64,000 nt of DNA from Spirochaetota bacterium (GCA_017999915.1 JAGNKX010000001.1:496001-560000); one strand, 5' to 3'; shown: positions 45,857-54,054, counted from the first letter of the stretch. A program made the numbers and translations. The notes: generated from the sequence alone by a model not told the origin.

Positions 45857-47311
45857 ATGAATACAGCACCCCTTAAAAAAATTAACGATTTTCTATACGA
45901 AATTCCGGCCGATTATAAACCGGGGATGAGGGTCCCGGCTCGCATATACGCTACCATGAAGCTCATCGAAAACATGGACAATGCGGTCCTTGACCAGATT
46001 ACCAATGTGTGTCTCCTCCCGGGAATCATCAAGCACGCCCTCTGCATGCCAGACGGCCATTCAGGCTATGGGTTTCCCATAGGCGGCGTAGCAGCCATAG
46101 ACCCTGATAGGGGAGTCATCTCGCCGGGAGGCATAGGCTTTGACATCAACTGCGGGGTGAGGCTCATGGCCACATCCCTTACCCTTGCCGAGATAAAACC
46201 CCATCTTAAAACGCTGGTGCAGGCCCTCTTCAACCGGGTCCCATCCGGAGTCGGCTCCGACGGTATGATTCGGCTGAAACCTGATGACTTTGACGAAGCA
46301 ATGATCATGGGGGCCCCCTGGGCTGTCCGGAATGGGTACGGCTCTCCCGCTGATCTTGATTTTATCGAGGAGAACGGCTCCATGAAGGGAGCTGACCCGA
46401 AAGCCGTGTCCGACCGAGCCAGGGCGCGGGGGAAGAACCAGGTCGGAAGCCTTGGCTCCGGCAACCACTACCTGGAATTGCAGGTGGCCCGGAAGGAAAA
46501 CGTTTTTAACCGCCCCTGCGCCGAACAGTTCGGCATCACCCGGGACGATCAGATCATGGTCATGATCCATTCCGGCAGCCGCGGTTTCGGCCACCAGATC
46601 GCGACGGATTACCTGAAACGATTCCTGTCCGTCATGGGCCCCCGGTACGGCCTCGCCATGCCGGACCGGGAGCTGGCCTGTGCCCCCTTCTACTCCGATG
46701 ACGGGCAGAACTATTACAAGGCCATGAACTGCGCCATCAACTATGCCTTTCTGAACCGCCAGATGATGATGCATTCGGTAAAATCGGTCTTTTGCGATAT
46801 CTTTAAAAAATCCCCGGAGGACCTTGGCCTCAGGCTGGTCTACGACGTATGCCACAACACGGCAAAGCTGGAGCGTCATGTCATAGACGGAAAGGAAAAA
46901 GAAGTACTGATTCACCGCAAGGGAGCAACCCGCGCCTTCGCTCCCGGGATGGATGGGATCCCGGACCGGTACCGACACACCGGTCAGCCGGTGCTGATAG
47001 GCGGAAGCATGGAGACAGGTTCGTATCTTTTAGCAGGCGTTCCAACCGGCGCTGACGCTTTTTATTCTACCTGCCATGGAAGCGGCCGTGTCATGTCGCG
47101 GCACCAGGCAAAAAGCTCCTTCAACGGCAGGGACCTCCAGAGACAGCTTGAAGAACAGGGGATATATATTCTCACATCGTCTTTCCCCGGCCTCGCGGAA
47201 GAGGCGGGCGGCGCCTACAAGGATGTCGATGAAGTCATCAACGCAACCGAGCGTGGCGGCCTCAGCAATGCTGTGGCCAAGCTGCTTCCCCTGGGCAATA
47301 TCAAGGGATGA
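45857..47311 (+). CDS. rtcB: 3'-phosphate/5'-hydroxy RNA ligase
   Basis: Joins 2',3'-cyclic-phosphate or 3'-phosphate RNA ends to 5'-OH ends with GTP. 484 aa. Seen: CMPDGHSGYGFPIGGVA, the metal-binding Cys99 in GGIGFDINCGVRL, LGSGNHYLEL, HSGSRGFGHQIA, and the GMP-accepting histidine in FYSTCHGSGRVMSR, ending in a family-typical EVINATERGGLSNAVAKL. Followed directly by the activator archease (3 bp), making a complete RNA repair pair. No RtcA is seen. Confidence 0.96.
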   Translation: MNTAPLKKINDFLYEIPADYKPGMRVPARIYATMKLIENMDNAVLDQITNVCLLPGIIKHALCMPDGHSGYGFPIGGVAAIDPDRGVISPGGIGFDINCGVRLMATSLTLAEIKPHLKTLVQALFNRVPSGVGSDGMIRLKPDDFDEAMIMGAPWAVRNGYGSPADLDFIEENGSMKGADPKAVSDRARARGKNQVGSLGSGNHYLELQVARKENVFNRPCAEQFGITRDDQIMVMIHSGSRGFGHQIATDYLKRFLSVMGPRYGLAMPDRELACAPFYSDDGQNYYKAMNCAINYAFLNRQMMMHSVKSVFCDIFKKSPEDLGLRLVYDVCHNTAKLERHVIDGKEKEVLIHRKGATRAFAPGMDGIPDRYRHTGQPVLIGGSMETGSYLLAGVPTGADAFYSTCHGSGRVMSRHQAKSSFNGRDLQRQLEEQGIYILTSSFPGLAEEAGGAYKDVDEVINATERGGLSNAVAKLLPLGNIKG

Positions 47312-47314
47312 CCT

Positions 47315-47746
47315 ATGGCCTATGAACTTATAGAGGGCATAAGCAGTGCGGATATAGCCTTTCGTGTCAGGGGGATTGATTATACCAGTCTCTTCACCGC
47401 AGGGGCAGAAGCCCTGATTTCCATCATGCTGAAAGACCCTGCTGCAGTCCTTAAAACGTTATCTGTCAGTTTCTCCTGCGACGCCCCTGACCTTGACATT
47501 CTCTATTTTGATTTTTTATCTGAATTCATTTTTTACAAGGATGCCGAGAATCTTCTGCTTCTTCCCGAAAGTCTGGAGATCATTCATTCCGATAACGGGT
47601 ACAGCCTTTCATGCGTGGCACGGGGAGAGACCATAAACCGATCACGGCATATCTTCACCGTCGATATTAAAGCTGCAACCATGCACCATCTCAGCGTCAT
47701 TGGGGACGAATCCGGTTATAGCGCCACCATTGTGGTGGATGTGTAG
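47315..47746 (+). CDS. Archease (RtcB activator)
   Basis: 143 aa. Archease promotes RtcB guanylylation and gives multiple turnovers. Family pattern: N-terminal SSADIAFRVRGIDYTSLF (usual HTADI; Asp kept, His replaced by Ser) and C-terminal FTVDIKAATMHHLSVI then SATIVVDV, where the Asp/His metal site lies. Three bases after rtcB, which supports the call strongly. The stop is 2 bp from the converging DUF4416 stop. Confidence 0.85.
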   Translation: MAYELIEGISSADIAFRVRGIDYTSLFTAGAEALISIMLKDPAAVLKTLSVSFSCDAPDLDILYFDFLSEFIFYKDAENLLLLPESLEIIHSDNGYSLSCVARGETINRSRHIFTVDIKAATMHHLSVIGDESGYSATIVVDV

Positions 47747-47748
47747 GC

Positions 47749-48270
47749 TTAGCCTCGAAGCTGGTTGTGGTACATTCGCCGCACTTCATGGAAGAAAAAA
47801 AGATACTCCGGTTTCTGATAATCAGGGTAAGTCCAGTCCCACGGTTGATAGCGCTTGGCCACGTACCGGTATTCATTTTCAAGGAATACTCCTTTCCGCA
47901 AATAGGTCCTGTGAAAAAAATCCTTGCAGGTCGCCAGGTACACGTTTGAAAGGGTCAGATAACCGGGATCAATGTTCACTTTCCTTATTTTATTCTCGGA
48001 GAACCGCTTTTCGAGCCTGTTGGTGTAGAGCTTAATCTCAACGATATCCTCGCGGCGTATGAGTTTGCGGAATGAAAGAAGAGCCTTGTACTGCGCCGAT
48101 CCCATGTCGCTGTAATACTTGGTATGCACGAAGGGAATGTTTTTCGTACGGTAATCGATGTCGCCGAATTTCTTGAGGAGGTGCTTCTCCACTGCGTATA
48201 GAACGTCCTCCGTGGAAAAAAGGATGCCGATAAACAGTTTTGCCTTGGCTGGAATTACCGGTTCAGACAT
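47749..48270 (-). CDS. DUF4416 family protein
   Basis: 173 aa. Seen: KAKLFIGILFSTEDVLYAVEKHLLKKFG, FVHTKYYSDMGS, KLYTNRLEKRF, RKVNIDPGYLTLSNVYLATCKDFFHRTYLRKGVF (in parts) and TYPDYQKPEY. These blocks belong to DUF4416, an uncharacterised family common in spirochaetes and deltaproteobacteria. No catalytic assignment. It overlaps the pseudouridine synthase gene end by 8 bp, so the two are cotranscribed. Confidence 0.85.
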   Translation of the reverse strand: MSEPVIPAKAKLFIGILFSTEDVLYAVEKHLLKKFGDIDYRTKNIPFVHTKYYSDMGSAQYKALLSFRKLIRREDIVEIKLYTNRLEKRFSENKIRKVNIDPGYLTLSNVYLATCKDFFHRTYLRKGVFLENEYRYVAKRYQPWDWTYPDYQKPEYLFFFHEVRRMYHNQLRG

Positions 48271-49267
48271 AGCAGCCCCACTTCATGTTGATCAATTCCC
48301 TCATGTCATCCCGAAGAGGCGCCTTGACGCGGATCTTTTTACGCATGACCGGATGCCAGAGGGTGAGGGACCGGGAATGAAGGGCCGACCTGCGGAATCC
48401 CACCCTTTGTTCAATTTCTTCCGTGGGACCATTTTTTAAAAATTCATTAAAAACGGCTTCATCTAACCCGTACAATTTGTCACCAACGATGGGGTACCCC
48501 TCGTATTTGAGATGGACCCGTATCTGATGCTGTCTCCCGGTCAGAGGCACCGCCTTCAGCAGACTGAATCCATTAAAAGACGCAATTCTTATGAAGATGG
48601 TGCATGCCCTTTCTCCGGCATCAGTATGGGCGATCCGCTTATGCTCAATGCCAGATCCTGTATCGAACCCAATGGGCACTTCTGTCATAAAGACATCCCT
48701 CTCAGGGACACCCTGCACGAAAGCTAAATAGGACTTTTCCACGGTACTGAAGGCTTTACTGATTTCGGAAGCGACAGAGGCATCCTTCGCAAGGATTATC
48801 ACACCAGACGTTTCCCGATCCAGCCTGTGAAGGAGATACAGCTTGTGCCGATATTGTTTCTGAAGGATTGAAAGAAGAGTATTATGATAGAATATGCCGG
48901 CTGGATGCACCGGGAGGTTGCCCGGCTTATTCACAGCCAGAAGGTGCTCATCTTCATATAAAATCGTGTAATTGGCATCAACATCCGGTTCAGCCGCATC
49001 CCTTCCTGCATAGGCGATCAGGTCGCCTGTTTTGATTTTTCTGTCATAGCCGATGATTATCTCGCCATTGCATGACAGTTTGCCCCGTCCTATCTCTTTC
49101 TGCCATTCTGTCCGGCTTAAATATCCATATTCCTTTGATAAAAACCGGTCGATTCTCTGCTTCGAATATCGCTCTGTAACGCGGCGTGTGGTTAGAAATT
49201 CCATTGGTAATTTTTTGTAAGGTTTGAAATATGAACCTATTGGAGAAAACTTAACAACAATGTCCAT
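48263..49267 (-). CDS. RluA-family pseudouridine synthase
   Basis: Isomerises uridine to pseudouridine in rRNA or tRNA. 334 aa from ATG 49267; ATG 49204 is an alternative that trims a 21-residue N-terminus. N-terminal S4-like RNA-binding part (QRIDRFLSKEYGYLSR) and catalytic domain: LYEDEHLLAVNKPGNLPVHPAG, HRLDRETSGV with the catalytic Asp, and LTGRQHQIRVHLKYEGYPIVGDKLYG. The exact target RNA is not shown. Downstream gene DUF4416 is co-transcribed. Confidence 0.92.
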   Translation of the reverse strand: MDIVVKFSPIGSYFKPYKKLPMEFLTTRRVTERYSKQRIDRFLSKEYGYLSRTEWQKEIGRGKLSCNGEIIIGYDRKIKTGDLIAYAGRDAAEPDVDANYTILYEDEHLLAVNKPGNLPVHPAGIFYHNTLLSILQKQYRHKLYLLHRLDRETSGVIILAKDASVASEISKAFSTVEKSYLAFVQGVPERDVFMTEVPIGFDTGSGIEHKRIAHTDAGERACTIFIRIASFNGFSLLKAVPLTGRQHQIRVHLKYEGYPIVGDKLYGLDEAVFNEFLKNGPTEEIEQRVGFRRSALHSRSLTLWHPVMRKKIRVKAPLRDDMRELINMKWGCYV

Positions 49268-49316
49268 TACAAAATCATTCAGTTACTATCGTGGGTCTTG
49301 ATGATTTCGGAGGCTC

Positions 49317-49652
49317 TTATTCTACGCCTGGAAATGAATTAACAAATTTGATTTTAATGTCTTGGAATGATTCTACGTATTGTACTGTATAATCGGGAAA
49401 TGACGTTACAAACTGCCATTTGCCGCATTTATCCGGGAAAGAATTTACTGTTTGTACATTCAAATCAGGAAAACTGGATACAACCTTTACCTTTATGTCA
49501 GGAAAACTGGCAACGACTTTAACTTTACCGTATAGTTTAATTCCATTGAAAGTGCAATCTCCCTTATTGATCTGATCGTTGCCGGAAAAACTCGATGTTG
49601 TGAGAATGATTAAACCCATAATGCATGTTATAACTATCATTATTTTTTTCAT
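49317..49652 (-). CDS. Exported SFPD-repeat protein, probable 7(1) septoil knot protein
   Basis: 111 aa: signal peptide (MKKIMIVITCIMGLIILTTS) then a short repeat array with the core V.(S/T).SFPD, six or so copies: KVVASFPDI, KVVSSFPDL, TVNSFPDK, FVTSFPDY, YVESFQDI, FVNSFPGV. This pattern, including GKWQ in the middle, matches what I remember of the family named after a predicted seven-crossing knotted topology. If so, it is a compact beta protein with no known function. Exported to periplasm or surface. The family assignment is from memory, so moderate confidence. Confidence 0.7.
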   Translation of the reverse strand: MKKIMIVITCIMGLIILTTSSFSGNDQINKGDCTFNGIKLYGKVKVVASFPDIKVKVVSSFPDLNVQTVNSFPDKCGKWQFVTSFPDYTVQYVESFQDIKIKFVNSFPGVE

Positions 49653-49927
49653 TGCATAACCTTCTCAAAATATTTCATTAATTATACCAGTTTCCTGAAA
49701 AATTCCTGCCAAGTGCAATTTGCTGTTTTTCTGCATACTGTAAAATATAACATCACTGAGTGAATATTAAATTGGGCAATGTCCAGATTGTAATAATAAA
49801 ATTGATTTTTTTAAAAATTATTATTGCATAAATTATTGTTTTAATATTAAGTATCATAAATTAAACATTAATACTTTTTAAAAGATATAAAATTTTTTTT
49901 GTTTCAAAAAAAACACACATAAAACAT

Positions 49928-49946
49928 CCCGCACGGGCGGATTATT
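49928..49946 (+). repeat. GC-rich leader motif copy 1 (upstream of micropeptide 1)
   Basis: CCCGCACGGGCGGATTATT, identical to the copy at 50179-50197; flanking bases also match (AC[A/C]T before, TT after one mismatch). It stands out in AT-rich surroundings and could fold as CCGC-acgg-GCGG. It ends 26 nt before ATG 49973. Confidence 0.7.
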
Positions 49947-49972
49947 ATTTAAGTGTCAAATGGGGGTATGAA

Positions 49973-50044
49973 ATGAGAAAAGCAATTGTCCTTGTTGCAA
50001 TGGTTCTCACTGCTATAGCATTACTCTTCTTATTCCCGGTTTAG
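49973..50044 (+). CDS. Hydrophobic 23-aa micropeptide 1
   Basis: ATG AGA AAA..., 23 residues, stop TAG 50042-50044, with GGGGG (49962-49966) six bases upstream. MR at the start, then an uninterrupted hydrophobic helix and a Pro near the end (FPV). It is nearly identical to the peptide ending at 50343 (16 of 23 positions the same, the rest conservative), although the DNA differs, so the protein rather than the DNA has been conserved. Could be a type I toxin, a membrane-protein-binding small protein or a leader peptide; nothing is recognised. Confidence 0.6.
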   Translation: MRKAIVLVAMVLTAIALLFLFPV

Positions 50045-50178
50045 GGACATAAGGATTGAATCATGCTATATAATAAATATCTAATTTATTGTATTTAAAA
50101 GAGGTGGAAATTGACAGGGAATAATAATTCGAGCCGAGAAAAATATTAAAAACAAATATTTTTTTAGGTTTTTAACCT

Positions 50179-50197
50179 CCCGCACGGGCGGATTATT
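50179..50197 (+). repeat. GC-rich leader motif copy 2 (upstream of micropeptide 2)
   Basis: Same 19 bases as 49928-49946, 251 bp away. It ends 26 nt before ATG 50224, exactly as copy 1 ends 26 nt before ATG 49973. The preceding ACCTCCC could pair with a Shine-Dalgarno sequence. Confidence 0.7.
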
Positions 50198-50223
50198 CTT
50201 CATTATCCAAGGAATACATCAAT

Positions 50224-50343
50224 ATGAATGTCCGAGATTCCTTTTTTATTAAAAAAATTATGGTCATTGATATGAGACAGGCTCTTTTTTTAGTTGCGAT
50301 GGTAATAACTGCAATCGCATTGCTCTTTTTATTACCTATTTAG
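50224..50343 (+). CDS. Hydrophobic micropeptide 2 (39 aa, 23-aa core)
   Basis: From ATG 50224 (AAGGA at 50209-50213) the product is 39 aa: a 16-residue polar/basic lead (MNVRDSFFIKKIMVID), then a 23-residue hydrophobic core starting at ATG 50272 that parallels micropeptide 1 (both begin MR and end LxxP[V/I] with TAIALLFL in the middle). ATG 50272 alone would give the 23-aa form but lacks a ribosome site. The equal motif-to-start spacing favours 50224. Function unknown. Confidence 0.55.
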   Translation: MNVRDSFFIKKIMVIDMRQALFLVAMVITAIALLFLLPI

Positions 50344-50478
50344 AAGTCTATTCTAAAAATATTCAAAATAATTATATTCGTTAATCGATTAATACTGATC
50401 TGTAATTACACGGCAGGAACTTTAATGGCGGGTCCAAGAAAAAGATAAAGCGTATCCATTTCACTGATAACATTAGCT

Positions 50479-50862
50479 CTATCTTTCGTATTGAATTACC
50501 GTACCTTTCACATGAAGTATCTCTACCATTCCGATTATCCAGACCTGGCGCTCAAACCATGTTCGAACATTGATAAGATTATCGCCGCGGAGATTATTAA
50601 TAGCGTCACCGACGGCCCTGTCATAATCAATTCGCGGTGTGACGGGAATAATCCATAGCAGGTTAAAACTGCTGCTCGTACCCTCGGCTTCGCCGAGAAC
50701 GCGATACCGTATGCTTTCCATTGTCTTTGCCTGGGGTTCTAAACCGGCGACCCTGATTCCCTTGTACAGGCACCCGCTGCTGATCGAGAGACACAGTACT
50801 ATCGCTACGATGGGCCGAATCATTAAGATGAAGCAGCGCAGCTTATTTCTTTTTATCCACAT
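50479..50862 (-). CDS. Small lipoprotein (TRL-like), paralogue of the next gene
   Basis: 127 aa; lipobox SSGC near residue 31 after a hydrophobic N-terminus (start at 50862, or ATG 50823). The mature part, RYRVLGEAEGTSSSFNLLWI then DRAVGDAINNLRGDNLINVRTWFE, parallels the upstream lipoprotein (AIQDALKQKGGDALINVSC), so the two arose by duplication. The G.A...........G.A...A....GD..IN pattern resembles TRL-like bacterial lipoproteins. The start overlaps the neighbour's end by 20 bp, suggesting co-translation. Function unknown. Confidence 0.7.
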   Translation of the reverse strand: MWIKRNKLRCFILMIRPIVAIVLCLSISSGCLYKGIRVAGLEPQAKTMESIRYRVLGEAEGTSSSFNLLWIIPVTPRIDYDRAVGDAINNLRGDNLINVRTWFERQVWIIGMVEILHVKGTVIQYER

Positions 50863-51286
50863 TTTTTTCTTCCGTCACATTCACCTTTTTAGCCTTTATC
50901 GACTGTCTCCCCTTGTCCTTGTCCGGGGCGCCCTTATCAAAGGATACAGCCTCACCTTCAACCACGACCTTGTGCATAGAAACAAAAAAGAACCAGGATG
51001 TTTTTTGATAACAGCTGACGTTGATGAGGGCATCTCCCCCTTTTTGTTTCAAAGCATCCTGAATGGCCAAGTCTATATCGGGCCTACCTACCATCCACAG
51101 ACCGAATACCGACCACACCCGGTGCGAGCCCTGAACCGGACCGTAATTCATGTTTATTTTCTTGTCATGGACCGGTGTAGATGATGACGTCAGCGTTACG
51201 GGGCTGGTTATGCATGCCCATTGCATCAGCAAAGCCATCATCAGGGAAATGAATGCTACCCTTTTTCTACCGCGGCGTATCATCAT
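50843..51286 (-). CDS. Small lipoprotein (TRL-like) with charged tail
   Basis: 147 aa. N-terminal hydrophobic segment, lipobox QWAC at about residue 22-25; mature domain YGPVQGSHRVWSVFGLWMVG and DIDLAIQDALKQKGGDALINVSC, similar to the adjacent paralogue, then a Lys/Asp/Glu-rich tail (DKDKGRQSIKAKK...). The tail is absent in the paralogue. It follows the TonB-dependent receptor end by 12 bp in the same direction, so the three genes may be one operon (51298-53826 first). Confidence 0.7.
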   Translation of the reverse strand: MMIRRGRKRVAFISLMMALLMQWACITSPVTLTSSSTPVHDKKINMNYGPVQGSHRVWSVFGLWMVGRPDIDLAIQDALKQKGGDALINVSCYQKTSWFFFVSMHKVVVEGEAVSFDKGAPDKDKGRQSIKAKKVNVTEEKNVDKKK

Positions 51287-51297
51287 ATTCTCCTTTT

Positions 51298-53826
51298 TTA
51301 AAATTTTGCTTCAACGCCAAAATTGGGGATGAACGCAATGGAAGTGCCAAACGAGGTTATCTTCGGGTTCCTGGATGTTCCAAGATACGGCACACGGTAA
51401 TCCCACCTTTGCACCACCTTCGGCCTGTTGTTGTAGGCATTGATAATTTCAATGTACCAGCTCACATATCCCCATGAGTAATTCGTCGTGTTGCTGTATC
51501 TCAGATCAAGGCGATGATAGATGGGGAAATTGCGAGAATTTGGTTTGCCATATACCGGTGCGAAACGTAGATCATAATCAGCATCCTGCACCGATGCAAC
51601 TATGGGAGTATAGGGAGTTGACGTGTAGAGCATGAATTTTCCCGTAATGGCATGTTTTCCGTGGCCATAGCCGAGAATGACCTTGAGGCTGTGATTCTGC
51701 TCATAATCGTAATTGATCCAGTGATTGCCCCAGTAATCGCCCACCTTGTTCAAGAAAACATCGCTAAGGGTGGTCGGCACCGTGCCCGTGCTTGTCAGGA
51801 GCACCCCGTAAACCCCAGGATAGTTGGGAAGCCCGGATTTGAACCTTGATCGTGTATAAGCGTAGCTTATCCATCCAAAGATGCCGTTTTCCCCCTCTTT
51901 CCTGTCTTTTTTCAGCATTATTTCCCCGCCGTAGGCGCGGATTCTTCCCGTGCTCATGGTCTGCCGTATGCTACCGTCCGGTCCGATATGGACATATTCC
52001 TGGGCAAGATCATGAAAATCATTCCAGAAACCATCAACTTTAATTTTGAAAAGACCGATGGTCTGTTCCAACCCGGCAACGCGGTGAATAGCCCATTCAG
52101 GTTTGCCGTACCTGCCTGCCTTAGAATACTGCGGGTTGGAATCGAAAAAATCTGGTGTTGTCTGAAAGAATGAGCTGTATTTTCCTCCCGCCACGGAAAT
52201 AATTGTATTGGTCGGAAATTCGTAACTGATCATTCCCCGTGGATCCCATGTTATCCATCCGGATTTCTGAAGATAATCGCTTCGATAGCCAGGAATAAAG
52301 GTAAAACCACCGTAAGTGAATTTGATCTCTCCATACCATCCTATGGCATGATTGAGGATGGTATTGTTCAAAACCATTATTACATCGTTATTATTTGACA
52401 GGTCTGAGGTAAAACCCCCACCTGTCGATTTCGGCCTGGCTCCGCTTGCTGAAAAATCGTAGAGGTTGTACTCGATTCCTCCCCGTATTTCCAGGTATTT
52501 TTTTACGGCAACGACCTTGAACTTGTCGGTTAAGCCGAAGACATAGGGTTTTGACTTGATTCTTATTCTTTGCTGTGCAAGGTTGACCCCCGGCGCGGGA
52601 ATTGTTATCGCTATGGAATTCTGGCGCAACGAAGAGTAAAAGGTGAACTTGTTCTTGAACCGTTCCGATGGCTGATATGCATAACTGAGACTCTGACCAT
52701 GGGACATCTGGTCGGTATTGACGGAAAGGCCGGCTAATAGCGGATCTGAACCATCGTTTTTAATCTTTTTTTCATTCAAATATTTCAAGGTGTCACTGCT
52801 TCCCATGGCGAAAAGAGTGAGGGAATGGGCGCTGTTAAAACTATATTTTGCCTTGAACTGGTAATCCCAGTACCGTGGCACAATATTTATGTTTTCACCC
52901 GAGACCAGCCCGATCAGCGGCAATATGATGAGATCGACATAACTGATCCTGCCCGACGCTATGATGTATCCGGCATTTTTGGCTTTCTTCTGATCCTCCT
53001 CTGGAGAACCGAGGGATACTCCGTCCGTTTCATTCCTGTGGATCGGCACCTGGATCAGTGCGGCCGCCGACAGGAGGGAAAGGTCCGTGTAGCCGCCGAA
53101 TTCCTTCACCTCATCAATGGTGTTCATGCTGATCACGGCAGACGTGGCCGCTCCGAATTCCGCGGGATATGCCGATGAAAAAAGGTCTATCTCATCGATC
53201 ATATTGGTATTGATGACCGAATGAAGTCCGCCATAGTGCAGGGCATTGTATATGGGTATCTCATCCACAAGATACCTGACGCCGCGATAATTACCGCCCC
53301 GTATCACCACGGGCCCGAAGAAATCGCCACCGGTCCTGATAACGCCCGGCAGGGACGCAATTGCGTTGATTGAATCACCGAAGGAAGCCGGCACCTCCTT
53401 TATTTGTTTCAGCGTCATGGAATGACGCGAAACGGTCTGCAGGTCCCGCCTCCCGGTTATGGTGAGTCCCTCGCCTTTGACGGCAACGCTTTCCAGGGGG
53501 AAATTTTTTATCGTGTCATTTTCTATGTAAACCGTCGATTTGGAAACCTTTAGCCCCTCCGAACGCACGAATACGGTATAGGATCCCGCTTTCGGCACCG
53601 CGATGCGGTACATGCCGTTGGTATCGCAGGCGGCTTTTGTTTTAAGCTCAATTATGAAAACCGTTCCAGTACCGACCGGTTTCTTTGTTGCCGCATTATA
53701 GATCATGCCCCGAAGGACGTGGCCATCTTTTTTTTGGGACAATGCGTCAGTTGAATGAAAAACAGAAAGCCCGGCACAGGCCAGGGCAACGATGAACAAG
53801 ATAATGTTATGCACTCTAATTGCCAT
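51298..53826 (-). CDS. TonB-dependent outer membrane receptor with carboxypeptidase-like N-terminal domain
   Basis: 842 aa outer-membrane transporter. N-terminal signal region, then a CarboxypepD_reg-like beta-sandwich (VLRGMIYNAATKKPVGTGTVF), the plug domain (SRHSMTLKQIKEVPASFGDSINAIASLPGVIRTGG, cited in part), and a long beta-barrel with many aromatic girdles; it ends in NFGVEAKF, a barrel-type terminal F. Substrate unknown: no siderophore, vitamin B12 or carbohydrate gene is adjacent. TonB/ExbB/ExbD are not in the window. Presence shows a diderm envelope. Confidence 0.88.
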   Translation of the reverse strand: MAIRVHNIILFIVALACAGLSVFHSTDALSQKKDGHVLRGMIYNAATKKPVGTGTVFIIELKTKAACDTNGMYRIAVPKAGSYTVFVRSEGLKVSKSTVYIENDTIKNFPLESVAVKGEGLTITGRRDLQTVSRHSMTLKQIKEVPASFGDSINAIASLPGVIRTGGDFFGPVVIRGGNYRGVRYLVDEIPIYNALHYGGLHSVINTNMIDEIDLFSSAYPAEFGAATSAVISMNTIDEVKEFGGYTDLSLLSAAALIQVPIHRNETDGVSLGSPEEDQKKAKNAGYIIASGRISYVDLIILPLIGLVSGENINIVPRYWDYQFKAKYSFNSAHSLTLFAMGSSDTLKYLNEKKIKNDGSDPLLAGLSVNTDQMSHGQSLSYAYQPSERFKNKFTFYSSLRQNSIAITIPAPGVNLAQQRIRIKSKPYVFGLTDKFKVVAVKKYLEIRGGIEYNLYDFSASGARPKSTGGGFTSDLSNNNDVIMVLNNTILNHAIGWYGEIKFTYGGFTFIPGYRSDYLQKSGWITWDPRGMISYEFPTNTIISVAGGKYSSFFQTTPDFFDSNPQYSKAGRYGKPEWAIHRVAGLEQTIGLFKIKVDGFWNDFHDLAQEYVHIGPDGSIRQTMSTGRIRAYGGEIMLKKDRKEGENGIFGWISYAYTRSRFKSGLPNYPGVYGVLLTSTGTVPTTLSDVFLNKVGDYWGNHWINYDYEQNHSLKVILGYGHGKHAITGKFMLYTSTPYTPIVASVQDADYDLRFAPVYGKPNSRNFPIYHRLDLRYSNTTNYSWGYVSWYIEIINAYNNRPKVVQRWDYRVPYLGTSRNPKITSFGTSIAFIPNFGVEAKF

Positions 53827-54054
53827 TGATCATGTTTATAGTATTATAACACCATACGAGTCAAGAAATAACACCTATGTTTCAAGAAAAAAAGCAATTC
53901 GATACTATTCAATATTACTATATCCGTTATACCAGCAGGAGATTTTATTGGCGATCATTGAGCATAATTCGTTGACACGGATATTATTCTTCTACTATGT
54001 ATCTGTAATTATTCATGATATAGTCATCCAGCACATTTATTAGTGGGAGATACT

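Noticed and set aside
50111..50116. TTGACA as a promoter -35 for micropeptide 2
   Set aside because: No -10-like hexamer at 16-18 bp spacing, so not called a promoter.
50111..50149. TTG-started 12-codon frame with a good upstream AGAGGTGG between the micropeptide genes
   Set aside because: Very short and AT-rich; could be a leader peptide, but a chance ribosome-site match is more likely.
53827..54054. Possible regulatory site between the TonB receptor and purD
   Set aside because: AT-rich 228-bp gap with no dyad or hexamer pair that I can defend.
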